From Rhodospirillaceae bacterium (lineage in GTDB: Bacteria > Pseudomonadota > Alphaproteobacteria > Rhodospirillales > JABHCV01): a DNA stretch of 37,152 nucleotides. Made by a program: the position numbers and the translations under genes. The stretch lies in NCBI GenBank assembly GCA_018671895.1, contig JABHGV010000083.1:1-37152 (forward strand), in the 5' to 3' direction. The notes below the pieces were generated by a model that made no database searches, was not told the DNA's origin, and saw only the letters and a program-made list of their open reading frames with translations. This document shows positions 13,518-21,781 of the stretch, one piece after another (the first letter of the stretch is position 1; every line of letters starts with the position of its first letter).

Positions 13518-14129
13518 TTACCCAGCGGGTTTCCAGCCATCTTCGGGCGCATAGGCAAGCAGTTCGCCGACCTCCAGGTCGAACCACCATCCATGCAGTT
13601 TCATTCGCCCGTCATCGACCCGTCTTTTTATCCACGGGAATGACATCAGATTGCCCAGCGAGATCTTGACCGCCTCGCGTTCCACGTGACGGTGCCGGTC
13701 TTCACCCTCAAGATCCTTGTTCTTGGCCTCATCGACGATCGACATCCAGGCATCGATAAATTCCCGGCCCTTGCCGTCGGCGTGGCCCTCGCAAAGGCCA
13801 CGAATTCCCCCGCAATGGGAATGCCCAAGAATAATGACATGTTCGATGTTCAGGTCCCGCACCGCGAACTCGATGGCGGCGCTGGTACCGTGGTAATTGC
13901 TATCGGGCGCGTACGGCGGCACCAGATTGGCGACGTTGCGCACGATGAACAATTCGCCCGGGTCGGCCTTGGCGAGAATCGACGGATTCACCCGGCTGTC
14001 GGAGCACGCAATAATCATGACCTTGGGGCTTTGCCCGTTTTCCACCAGGTTCCGGTAAAAATCCGGCTGCTTGACGTAATAGGTATCGCGAAAGGACTTG
14101 AAACCTTCAATCAGTCGATCGATGGTCAT
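13518..14129 (-). CDS. Beta-class carbonic anhydrase
   Basis: A 203-residue zinc enzyme that interconverts CO2 and bicarbonate in the cytoplasm. The beta-class signature is complete: CSDSR (Cys42, Asp44, Arg46) and HSHC (His103, Cys106) supply the zinc ligands and the Asp/Arg pair, with GTSAAIEFAV between them. Its ATG (14129-14127) overlaps the korC stop as ATGA, so it is translated together with the 2-oxoacid:ferredoxin oxidoreductase genes; the frame is open further upstream but inside korC. The coupling suggests CO2 or bicarbonate exchange tied to decarboxylation or reductive carboxylation by Kor. Length is in the usual 200-230 range. Confidence 0.95.
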   Translation of the reverse strand: MTIDRLIEGFKSFRDTYYVKQPDFYRNLVENGQSPKVMIIACSDSRVNPSILAKADPGELFIVRNVANLVPPYAPDSNYHGTSAAIEFAVRDLNIEHVIILGHSHCGGIRGLCEGHADGKGREFIDAWMSIVDEAKNKDLEGEDRHRHVEREAVKISLGNLMSFPWIKRRVDDGRMKLHGWWFDLEVGELLAYAPEDGWKPAG

Positions 14130-14704
14130 GTGGATTTTTCCGACACCAGTTTCAAACCTTCTTGAAATGCGGCGATGTTCAGGTCGGTGAATTTCTTGGG
14201 AACGCATTGCCGGATCGCCGTTTCCATAACCTTCAGCGAACACAGATTACCTTCGCCGACCATCGCCCCCAGCGCGACGATATTGGCGACTCGTGGATTG
14301 CCCAGGCCAATGGCCGTATCGGACAATGGCAAGGCCAGCACCCTGAAATTGCCTTTCGGCGGGTCCGTAACCAGCCGCGTATCGATTATCACCAACGCCC
14401 CGTCACCAATGGCGGTATCTTTCTTCTTCACCGCCAGTTGATCCAGGATCAGCATGAAGTCGACTTTGGTTGCCAACGGATAGTCCGGTTCACCCTGACC
14501 GACAACAAGATCCGAACGGCTGAGCCCACCGCGCGATGTCGGCTCGTAACTTTGTGACTGGGCAACGAATTTTCCTTCGTCGGAAAATGCACGCGCAAAT
14601 ATCTTGGCCGACAGTTGCAAGCCCTGACCACCGGAACCGCTGAGGCGAATTTCGAACTCTTCGGGCGATTTGTTGTCTTGTGCTTTTTTTGCGGCCACCC
14701 TCAC
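14126..14704 (-). CDS. korC: 2-oxoacid:ferredoxin oxidoreductase gamma subunit
   Basis: The 192-residue gamma subunit of a 2-oxoacid (probably 2-oxoglutarate):ferredoxin oxidoreductase. It has the family's N-terminal glycine-rich loop (RLSGSGGQGLQLSAKIFARA), QSQSYEPTSRGG, and the later GNPRVANIVALGAM. Together with alpha and beta it converts 2-oxoacid, CoA and oxidised ferredoxin into acyl-CoA, CO2 and reduced ferredoxin, reversibly. The start is GTG at 14704, overlapping the korB stop as GTGA; a second GTG at 14698 is possible. It overlaps the carbonic anhydrase start by 4 bases. Confidence 0.88.
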   Translation of the reverse strand: MRVAAKKAQDNKSPEEFEIRLSGSGGQGLQLSAKIFARAFSDEGKFVAQSQSYEPTSRGGLSRSDLVVGQGEPDYPLATKVDFMLILDQLAVKKKDTAIGDGALVIIDTRLVTDPPKGNFRVLALPLSDTAIGLGNPRVANIVALGAMVGEGNLCSLKVMETAIRQCVPKKFTDLNIAAFQEGLKLVSEKST

Positions 14705-15561
14705 GCCCCCTTCTTCGACGACGCCATGGTGCTGCGATAGGTCTCGCCATATTCGGCGCGGTCGCTTCTGGTCAACACACCGGTCGGCAGCGCGTTTGGC
14801 CGGAACGGCTCGTCAACAATAACGCCGCCGTAAGAATCCGGGCGCATCTGGCTTTTCTGGCTGAGGATCATTTCCGGCGAATTTCCAAGATCGTTCTTGC
14901 GGCCATAGATTTCCGTGCAATCTGATATTACCTCGACGAACGAGAAACCCTTGTGATCGATGGCGTCTTTCAGAAGGTTTTTCAGTGTCGGCGTCTGCAC
15001 CGTCACCTCGCGGCCGACGAAGCTGGCCCCGGCGGCTTCCGCCAATTTGCACGAATCAAACGTCGCTTCGGTATTGCCCGTCGGCGTCGTCGTCGTATAG
15101 CGGTCTTGGCTGGTTGTCGGCGACACCTGTCCGCCGGTCATGCCATAGACTTCGTTATTGAGCATCATGCAGGTGATGTCCAGATTGCGGCGACAGGCAT
15201 GGATCAGATGATTGCCACCGATGGCAAGGCAATCGCCGTCGCCGGTAATAACAATGACATGCAGGTCCGGACGCGCCAGTTTCAGGCCCGTCGCATAGGC
15301 CAGCGGACGGCCATGGGTGGTATGGAAAGTGTTGGCATCGACGTACGCCCCCAAGCGCCCGGAACAACCAATGCCCGACACGATGGCAATCTTGTCTTTA
15401 TCCAGCCCCAATTCATGGGCCGCCCACATCAAGGCCCTGAGCGCGATGCCGTGGCCGCATCCCGGGCACAGGAAATGCGGGAACAGGTCACGCCGCAAGT
15501 ACGACATGACATCAAATTCTTTCGGCCCAGAGGTCTCGGCGGATTGCTTTTTCTTTGCCAT
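14701..15561 (-). CDS. korB: 2-oxoacid:ferredoxin oxidoreductase beta subunit (TPP-binding)
   Basis: The 286-residue beta subunit binds thiamine pyrophosphate: CPGCGHGIALRAL near residue 35, SGIGCSGR, FHTTHGRPLAYATGLKLA, then the TPP motif GDGDCLAIGGNHLIHACRRN and NNEVYGMTGGQ with Mg-binding residues. The TTPTGNTEATFDSCKLA segment is typical of 2-oxoglutarate-type enzymes. It starts at the ATG at 15561, one base after the korA stop, and overlaps korC by 4 bases. The upstream extension of the frame lies inside korA and is not used. Confidence 0.92.
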   Translation of the reverse strand: MAKKKQSAETSGPKEFDVMSYLRRDLFPHFLCPGCGHGIALRALMWAAHELGLDKDKIAIVSGIGCSGRLGAYVDANTFHTTHGRPLAYATGLKLARPDLHVIVITGDGDCLAIGGNHLIHACRRNLDITCMMLNNEVYGMTGGQVSPTTSQDRYTTTTPTGNTEATFDSCKLAEAAGASFVGREVTVQTPTLKNLLKDAIDHKGFSFVEVISDCTEIYGRKNDLGNSPEMILSQKSQMRPDSYGGVIVDEPFRPNALPTGVLTRSDRAEYGETYRSTMASSKKGA

Positions 15562-15562
15562 A

Positions 15563-16708
15563 TCAGGCCCCCTTGCCGATTGCGTCAATAATGTCGGCAG
15601 GCGAAATCGCCTCGCCATCGATCCGGTTGACGCCGCTGACACGGTCGCGCCCGAGTACCCGCTCGACTTCCAGCGACAGTTGCCCGGCATTCATTTCGGC
15701 GACCAGAATACGCTTTGCCTTCTTCGCCGCCTTGACCAATGCCTTTTCCGGAAACGGCCAGATGGTGACCGGCCGGAACAGCCCTGCCTTGATGCCCGCA
15801 TCCCGCGCTTGTTTAACAGCGCCGCGGGCGGCACGGGCCGATATGCCATAAGAAACGATCAGCACCTCGGCATCCTTGACGTTCAGTTCTTCGAAATGAT
15901 CGATCACCTTGCGGTGTGGATCGAACTTGTTCAACAGGCGCTTCGACACCCGGTCAACGGTTTCCGGGTCTTGCGTCGGAAAGCCGCTTTCGTCATGGGT
16001 CAGGCCGGTGGTGTGTACGCGGTATCCGTCACCGGGGCGGGCCATCGCCGGAACCATGTCCTTGCCCGCCTCGTACGGACGGTATTTATCGGCGGCAACA
16101 TCGGCCCATTTGCGGTCGACCACATCAAGGCTGGCGGGATCGGGAACATGCACGGTTTCGACCAGATGCCCGATGACTTCGTCAATCAGCAACACCACCG
16201 GGGTGCGGAACTGTTCGGCCAGATTGAACGCGCGCACCGTTTGTTCATAGACCTCCGATACGGACGCCGGAGAAATAACAATAATCTGATGATCGCCATG
16301 GGTGCCCCAACGGGCCTGCATGACATCGCCCTGGGCCGGACGGGTCGGCATTCCGGTCGATGGCCCGCCCCGCATAACATTGATAATGACACACGGGACT
16401 TCGGCAATCACGCCATAGCCCAGATTTTCCTGTTTCAGGGAAAAGCCCGGACCACTGGTTGCCGTCATCGATTTGACGCCGCCCATGGAAGCCCCAAGAA
16501 TCGCCCCCATGGATGCGATTTCATCTTCCATCTGAATGAAGGTGCCGTCCACTTTCGGCAGTTCCAGCGACATCCGTTCGGCTACTTCCGATGATGGCGT
16601 AATCGGATACCCGGCATAAAACCGACAACCGGCGGCAACCGCGGCCAGCGCACAGGCGTTGTTGCCTTGCAGGTTCTGGGCATTTGTCTTGGTTGAAGCT
16701 TTGGCCAT
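15563..16708 (-). CDS. korA: 2-oxoacid:ferredoxin oxidoreductase alpha subunit
   Basis: A 381-residue alpha subunit with the pyrimidine-binding domain of TPP ferredoxin oxidoreductases: GNNACALAAVAAGCRFYAGY, PITPSSEVAE, FIQMEDEIASMGAILGASMGG, TATSGPGFSLKQEN and MRGGPSTGMPTRPAQGD. The length and lack of a fused gamma domain fit four-subunit 2-oxoglutarate:ferredoxin oxidoreductase (KorABCD). The start at 16708 (MAKASTK) is 8 bases after the previous stop. No separate ferredoxin-like delta subunit is present; the ferredoxin domain fused to the gene just upstream may serve instead. 2-oxoglutarate is favoured over pyruvate by resemblance only. Confidence 0.9.
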   Translation of the reverse strand: MAKASTKTNAQNLQGNNACALAAVAAGCRFYAGYPITPSSEVAERMSLELPKVDGTFIQMEDEIASMGAILGASMGGVKSMTATSGPGFSLKQENLGYGVIAEVPCVIINVMRGGPSTGMPTRPAQGDVMQARWGTHGDHQIIVISPASVSEVYEQTVRAFNLAEQFRTPVVLLIDEVIGHLVETVHVPDPASLDVVDRKWADVAADKYRPYEAGKDMVPAMARPGDGYRVHTTGLTHDESGFPTQDPETVDRVSKRLLNKFDPHRKVIDHFEELNVKDAEVLIVSYGISARAARGAVKQARDAGIKAGLFRPVTIWPFPEKALVKAAKKAKRILVAEMNAGQLSLEVERVLGRDRVSGVNRIDGEAISPADIIDAIGKGA

Positions 16709-16716
16709 TTCAGAAA

Positions 16717-17637
16717 TTATCCTTGTGCGGCTGCCCGGGCCGCCTCCGGCGTGCGATGCACAGTAATGGCAAGGTCCGGGCACAACCATTCACAAATACG
16801 ACAGCCGGTGCAGCGGTCCGGGTCTGTCAGCACTGCCTTTAACTGGTCATCCAGTTTCAGGCACCGTTCCGGGCACATTTTGACGCAAATATCGCAGCTC
16901 TTGCACCAGGCGGGGTTGATATCCAGTTGCACGAAATCGCTCATCTCGTGCTCTTCGCGACCAACCACGACCGGCGTCGGCCCGTCGTTATGGACGACCG
17001 GTTCCGGGGTCCCATGATCCATGGCTGCCCAGGCGCGGCCCTGCTCGAAAGCCTGAAGGTTGACGTCGACGGTCTTCGGCGGCACGAACCGCGAAATAGC
17101 GTCGCACCATACATCTTCGGAAAATTCCAGCGTCGTCGACAACAGCCCCAGCAGCACCGTGTTGGCGGCCCGCTCGTTGCCCAGTTCGCGGGCCATGGTG
17201 GTGGCATCCAGCGCGAAGCCCTTGTTGACCCGCGATATAATCTGATCCGACGTTTCGCGCGCGTAGCCTGCCTCGGCACCGCGTTTACGGTTGCGGCACG
17301 CAAACGGCGGCACGATGTGCTGGGTGTCGGAAATAAAAGTGCCCTCGCCCGGCCTTATATGATTGACCCAACGCAGGGCCTCTGCCCATTCCAGCGCCAG
17401 CAAAACATCGACCGAACCCTTCGGGATGGTCGGCGAATACACTTGTTCACCAAAGCGTACGTGGCTGAACACGCCACCGCCCCGCTTAGCCATGCCGTGG
17501 ACTTCGCTTTGTTTGACCTGATAGCCGTGTTCCTGGCAAATCGTCGCCAGAACCTTGGAAACCATAATCACGCCCTGGCCGCCGACACCGACGACGAGCA
17601 CATTAACGGGTTCCTTATGCGTTATTTTCTTGTCCAT
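16717..17637 (-). CDS. iorB: Indolepyruvate:ferredoxin oxidoreductase beta-type subunit fused to a 2[4Fe-4S] ferredoxin domain
   Basis: 306 residues. The first about 200 form an IorB-like gamma/beta domain (VLVVGVGGQGVIMVSKVLA, SEVHGMAKRGGGVFSHVRFG, LGNERAANTVLLGLLSTTLE). A linker follows, and from about residue 235 a ferredoxin domain with two CxxCxxCxxxC clusters (CKSCDICVKMCPERC and CTGCRICEWLCPD). A usual IorB has about 200 residues and no ferredoxin. The added domain has the form of the KorD/delta subunit, so this may be a fusion of IorB with KorD that serves both complexes. It begins 23 bases after iorA and ends 8 bases before korA. Confidence 0.82.
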   Translation of the reverse strand: MDKKITHKEPVNVLVVGVGGQGVIMVSKVLATICQEHGYQVKQSEVHGMAKRGGGVFSHVRFGEQVYSPTIPKGSVDVLLALEWAEALRWVNHIRPGEGTFISDTQHIVPPFACRNRKRGAEAGYARETSDQIISRVNKGFALDATTMARELGNERAANTVLLGLLSTTLEFSEDVWCDAISRFVPPKTVDVNLQAFEQGRAWAAMDHGTPEPVVHNDGPTPVVVGREEHEMSDFVQLDINPAWCKSCDICVKMCPERCLKLDDQLKAVLTDPDRCTGCRICEWLCPDLAITVHRTPEAARAAAQG

Positions 17638-17660
17638 AATCGATTAACCGATGCCGCCTT

Positions 17661-19478
17661 TTAAGACCGATTCAGGGGCTGAATGGCATCACTGGGGCAA
17701 ACCTGCGGGCACAGCGCACAGCCGACGCAGGTGCTGGTATCAATTTTCACCTTGTGACGACCGTCGAACCATTCGTCACTCCACGAAATCGACGGACAAC
17801 CGACGTTCATGCACGATTGGCACGCGGTGCAGTTATCGGCAATGACGGCAAGCGCCGGGCCTTTGATCTTGACCGGATCCAGCACACAGGGCCTGTCTGA
17901 AATCAATACCGACACACCCTTGAAATCGATGGCCTCGCGCAGGGTCTTGTACATGGCGCCCAGATCATATGAATCAACCGTCTGCACCCATTTGACGCCG
18001 ACGGCGCGACAGACATCCTCGAAATTCAGCCGATGGGTTTCATCGCCGCGCAGGGTCTTGCCGGTGCCCGCGTGGTCCTGCCCACCGGTCATGGCGACCG
18101 TATGGTTATCCAGCAACATGACGGTGATGTTGGCTTCGTTATAGACGGCATCGATCAGCGGCGGAATTCCGGCATGCAGAAATGTCGAATCGCCGATGGT
18201 CGCGACAATCGGTTTTTCCTCGACGCCGGACTTCGCCATGCCGACGGCATTGGCGATGGATGATCCCATGGACACACAGGTATCGATGGCCCGCAACGGT
18301 TCCACCGCAGCCAGCGTATAACACCCGATATCGCCCGCGACCCGGGCTTCGACCTGACGCAAGACCATATAACTGGACGTATGCGGGCACCCCGCACACA
18401 ACACTGGCGGGCGCGGCACCGGCTCGATCTCAAACACATCGGCGATCCCCGCCTCGGCGGGCAGTGCGCCTGCCTTGATAAAGCCATCGCGCACCAGTTC
18501 CGGCGACAACTCGCCCATTCTGGAAAAGAACTCCTTGCCCTGAGCCTTGATGTTCCAGATTTTCAACTGGTTTTCGATTGCCGGCTCCAGTTCTTCGACG
18601 ATAATCACGCGATCAACGGAATCGGCAAAGTCGCGGATCTTCTTTTCCGGCAGCGGATACGACCCACCCAGCTTAAGCACGCTGGCGTTGGGCAGCACCT
18701 CTTTGACATAGCCATAGGAGATACTGCTGGTGATGACGCCAACGCTGGTGTCGGCCTTTTCCCATCGCGTCAGCTCGTTGGTCTCAAGGTATTCGGCGAT
18801 GTTCTTCTCACGCTCGATCAGCGTTGAATGCCTGATCCGGGCATGCGACGGGATCATCACATTTTTCTGTGGATTGTCGTCGAAATCCCTGCGCGCAACC
18901 TCGGTCCGCTCACCCAGCGTTACCGGGCTGCGGGTGTGGGACAGGCGCGTGGTCGAACGCACGATCACCGGGGTGTCGAATTTCTCAGAAAGATCATACG
19001 CCGCACTCATATATGACAGTGCTTCTTCGGCATCCGACGGCTCAAGCACCGGAACCATGGCAAAACGCGCGAAAAGCCGTGTGTCCTGTTCGTTTTGCGA
19101 ACTGTGAATGCCGGGGTCGTCACAAACGATGATTACCAGACCGCCATTGACGCCGATGTATGTCATCGACATCAGCGCATCGGACGCGACATTGAGTCCG
19201 ACATGCTTCATTACCGACAGCGAGCGAACCCCTTCAAACGACGCGCCCATGGCAACATCCAGGGCGACTTTTTCATTGGTCGACCACTGGGCGACGATGT
19301 CTTCTTTGGGAAAGGTTGAAACGCTTTCAAGAATTTCGGTGCTCGGCGTTCCCGGATAGGCGGCCGCTACGCGCACGCCTGCTTCCCATGCGCCGCGAGC
19401 AAGTGCCTCGTTGCCCATCAGTGGCTTGGTTTCCACGTTGGCTATTTTTTTGGCGGCTGTAGTCGCATTCCTGCCCAC
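17661..19478 (-). CDS. iorA: Indolepyruvate:ferredoxin oxidoreductase alpha subunit
   Basis: About 605 residues, the usual size for IorA, the large TPP-containing subunit that oxidatively decarboxylates arylpyruvates (from Trp, Phe, Tyr) to aryl-acetyl-CoA with ferredoxin as acceptor. It has an N-terminal pyrimidine domain (GNEALARGAWEAGVRVAAAY, PGTPSTEI), a TPP domain with CAGCPHTSSY, GDIGCYTL, IGDSTFLHAGI and NHTVAMTGGQ, and a C-terminal 2[4Fe-4S] domain (CTACQSCMNVGC and CVGCALCPQVC). The start is taken as GTG at 19478, eight bases after GGGAG; the GTG at 19487 overlaps that site and is less likely. First gene of the ior-kor-carbonic anhydrase operon, divergent from livJ. Confidence 0.9.
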   Translation of the reverse strand: MGRNATTAAKKIANVETKPLMGNEALARGAWEAGVRVAAAYPGTPSTEILESVSTFPKEDIVAQWSTNEKVALDVAMGASFEGVRSLSVMKHVGLNVASDALMSMTYIGVNGGLVIIVCDDPGIHSSQNEQDTRLFARFAMVPVLEPSDAEEALSYMSAAYDLSEKFDTPVIVRSTTRLSHTRSPVTLGERTEVARRDFDDNPQKNVMIPSHARIRHSTLIEREKNIAEYLETNELTRWEKADTSVGVITSSISYGYVKEVLPNASVLKLGGSYPLPEKKIRDFADSVDRVIIVEELEPAIENQLKIWNIKAQGKEFFSRMGELSPELVRDGFIKAGALPAEAGIADVFEIEPVPRPPVLCAGCPHTSSYMVLRQVEARVAGDIGCYTLAAVEPLRAIDTCVSMGSSIANAVGMAKSGVEEKPIVATIGDSTFLHAGIPPLIDAVYNEANITVMLLDNHTVAMTGGQDHAGTGKTLRGDETHRLNFEDVCRAVGVKWVQTVDSYDLGAMYKTLREAIDFKGVSVLISDRPCVLDPVKIKGPALAVIADNCTACQSCMNVGCPSISWSDEWFDGRHKVKIDTSTCVGCALCPQVCPSDAIQPLNRS

Positions 19479-19518
19479 GGAAGTCACTCCCTACTGTTTG
19501 GTGCCGTTAGCAGGGATG

Positions 19519-19548
19519 ATATTCCGTGTATTCATCCATCAAGGTCAA
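19519..19548 (-). promoter_or_regulatory. Candidate promoter of the ior-kor operon
   Basis: Minus-strand TTGACC (19548-19543), an 18-base spacer and GAATAT (19524-19519) lie about 40 bases upstream of the iorA start. The 176-base gap between iorA and livJ must also hold the livJ promoter, which I cannot place reliably. Confidence 0.4.
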
Positions 19549-19663
19549 GACTTATTGTGCAGTGCGACACATCTTCCGCTTTCCCATAGAATTTTTGTGG
19601 ATTTGCGCATACTATCCAAAGCAGAGCCATACTAAAAAGGCCAAATAAACAGGGAGAATTATA

Positions 19664-20827
19664 ATGAAACCAGGACTCTTCAGGCATCTTACTATCGCTG
19701 CTGCCGCCATTACGATGGCCGTCGGCGTATCAAATTCAGATGCCAAGGCTGCGGACCCGATCAAGATCGGTTCGTTCCTGGCCGTTACCGGGGGGGCATC
19801 ATTTCTCGGTGATCCAGAAAAGAAAACGTTGGAAATGTACGTCAACAAGATCAACGCCGATGGTGGTGTTATCGGACGTAAACTTGAACTCATTCTTTAT
19901 GACGATCAGGGAAATCCGGCAAACACCGTGCCGTTTGTCAAACGCCTGATTAACGACGACAAGGTCGATATTCTTTTGGCCGGGTCGACGACAGGCTCGA
20001 CCATGGCCGCCATTCCTTTCGTCGAAAAGGCTGGAATTCCCTTTATTTCCTTTGGCGGTGCCGGTGTCATTACCAGCCCGGTCAAGAAATGGGTATTCAA
20101 GACACCCCATACCGACACGCTGGCCGTCCAGAAAATATTTACCGATATGAAGGCGCGTGGCATCTCGAAAGTCGGGTTGCTGTCGGGCAGTGGCGGGTTT
20201 GACAAATCGTGCCGAAAGCAGGTGCAGACCCTCGCACCGGGTAGCGGTATGACCGTTGTTGCCGATGAAACCCACGGCAAGGGCGACACCGACATGACGC
20301 CGCAGATCACCAAGATCAAGGGCACTGCCGGTGTTCAGGCCTTCATGTATTGCGGGTTCGGGGCTGCGACCAGCATCGTCGCCAAGAACTACAAGCAACT
20401 CGGGGCTTCCATGCCGCACTATCAGACCCATGGCTCGGCTTCCAAAAGCTTCATCAAGAACGCCGAGGGCGGTGCCGAAGGCGTCCGTCTTCCTGCTGCG
20501 GCCCTGGTCGTCGTTGACGCACTGCCAGCATCGCATCCGCAAAAGAAAGTGGCCGGCGCCTACAAGGCCATGTACGAAAGCAAGACTGGCGACAGCATCT
20601 CCAGCTTTGGTGGTCACGCCTATGACGGGCTGATGATTGCGGTTGAAGCGATCAAGCGTGCCGGTTCGACCGACAAGGCCAAGGTTCTGGCCGAAATCGA
20701 GAAGACCAGCAACTTTATCGGTGCTGACGGCATCTATAACCTGTCGGCGAGCGATCACCTCGGCCTCGACGAAGCGTCCTTCGTTATGGTCGAAGTTCGC
20801 AACGGCGACTGGAAAATGCTGAAATAA
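19664..20827 (+). CDS. livJ: Branched-chain/aromatic amino-acid ABC transporter substrate-binding protein
   Basis: A 387-residue periplasmic binding protein of the LivJ type (type I fold). Signal peptide residues 1-30 (ending SDAKA), then DPIKIGSFLAVTGGASFLGDPEKKTLEMYV, the typical start of the family, GRKLELILYDDQGNP and the hinge-side GGHAYDGLMIAVEAIKRAG. Genes for all other transporter parts follow. The flanking ior and paaK genes suggest the ligand may be an aromatic amino acid or aryl acid rather than Leu/Ile/Val, which cannot be read from sequence. GGGAG lies 9 bases before the ATG. Confidence 0.9.
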   Translation: MKPGLFRHLTIAAAAITMAVGVSNSDAKAADPIKIGSFLAVTGGASFLGDPEKKTLEMYVNKINADGGVIGRKLELILYDDQGNPANTVPFVKRLINDDKVDILLAGSTTGSTMAAIPFVEKAGIPFISFGGAGVITSPVKKWVFKTPHTDTLAVQKIFTDMKARGISKVGLLSGSGGFDKSCRKQVQTLAPGSGMTVVADETHGKGDTDMTPQITKIKGTAGVQAFMYCGFGAATSIVAKNYKQLGASMPHYQTHGSASKSFIKNAEGGAEGVRLPAAALVVVDALPASHPQKKVAGAYKAMYESKTGDSISSFGGHAYDGLMIAVEAIKRAGSTDKAKVLAEIEKTSNFIGADGIYNLSASDHLGLDEASFVMVEVRNGDWKMLK

Positions 20828-20848
20828 AAAATCTTTCCAGATAGCATA

Positions 20849-20887
20849 CAGGCTTCCCCGTCAATTGGTGGGGGAGCCTGTTTTTTT
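20849..20887 (+). terminator. Terminator between livJ and livH
   Basis: CAGGCTTCCCC (20849-20859) pairs with GGGGGAGCCTG (20870-20880) over a 10-base loop, 11 bp with one G-U, followed by seven T. livH begins 18 bases later in the same direction, so partial read-through is likely: high binding protein, lower permease and ATPase. Confidence 0.88.
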
Positions 20888-20905
20888 CGATAACCGGGAA
20901 ACCCG

Positions 20906-21781
20906 ATGTCTGCCGATTTCCTTCAATTTCTGTTTTCAGGCATCACCGTCGGCGCCACCTATGCTCTGGTCGGCCTCGGCTTCTCTATCATTTACAACGC
21001 CAGCCACGTGATCAATTTCGCCCAGGGCGAATTCGTCATGTTGGGCGGCATGGCGACCGTCTTTTTTTACGGGGCCGGGCTGCCGATGCCGCTGGCGATG
21101 GCGATGGCAGTGGCGATGACGATCTTCATCGGCATGGCACTTGAAAAGTTCGCCGTCGAACCGGCCAAAGGTGCCTCCATCGTTACCCTGATTATCATCA
21201 CCATCGGCGCATCGATTTTCCTGCGCGGTCTGGCCGAAGTCCTGTGGGGCCGAAACTTCCACAGCCTGCCGCCCATATCAGGGTCCGATCCGATCAATAT
21301 CGGCGGTGCGCTGGTGCTGCCGCAAAGCCTGTGGGTGGTTGGTGGCACCATTGTCATCGTCATCACGCTGGCGTGGTTTTTCAACCGCACCATGACCGGC
21401 AAGGCGATGGTGGCGAGCGCCAGCAACCCGCTGGCCGCACGGCTTGTCGGGATTAACCTGAAATTCATTCTGCTGCTGTCTTTCGCGCTGTCGGCGATGC
21501 TCGGCTCGATCGCTGGTATTCTGATCGCACCGATCTCGCTGGCCTATCCGGGCGTCGGCATCATGCTCGGCCTGAAAGGATTTTGCGCCGCCATTCTGGG
21601 CGGCATGGGAAATCCCATGGGGGCCGTTCTGGCGGGCCTGATCGTCGGCATCAGCGAGGCCCTGACGGCGGGCTATATATCGTCGGCCTATAAAGACGCC
21701 GTCGCCTTCATCATTATATTGGCCGTGTTGTTCCTGCGCCCGAACGGCCTGTTCAGCACCGGTGGGACGGAACGCGTATGA
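20906..21781 (+). CDS. livH: Branched-chain amino-acid-type ABC transporter permease LivH
   Basis: A 291-residue inner-membrane permease with about eight hydrophobic helices. Conserved LivH features include GITVGATYALVGLGFSIIYN, VINFAQGEFVMLGGM and the cytoplasmic coupling segment GLKGFCAAILGGMGNPMGAV near the C-terminus. It pairs with LivM to form the channel. Its last 4 bases overlap livM (ATGA). Confidence 0.93.
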   Translation: MSADFLQFLFSGITVGATYALVGLGFSIIYNASHVINFAQGEFVMLGGMATVFFYGAGLPMPLAMAMAVAMTIFIGMALEKFAVEPAKGASIVTLIIITIGASIFLRGLAEVLWGRNFHSLPPISGSDPINIGGALVLPQSLWVVGGTIVIVITLAWFFNRTMTGKAMVASASNPLAARLVGINLKFILLLSFALSAMLGSIAGILIAPISLAYPGVGIMLGLKGFCAAILGGMGNPMGAVLAGLIVGISEALTAGYISSAYKDAVAFIIILAVLFLRPNGLFSTGGTERV

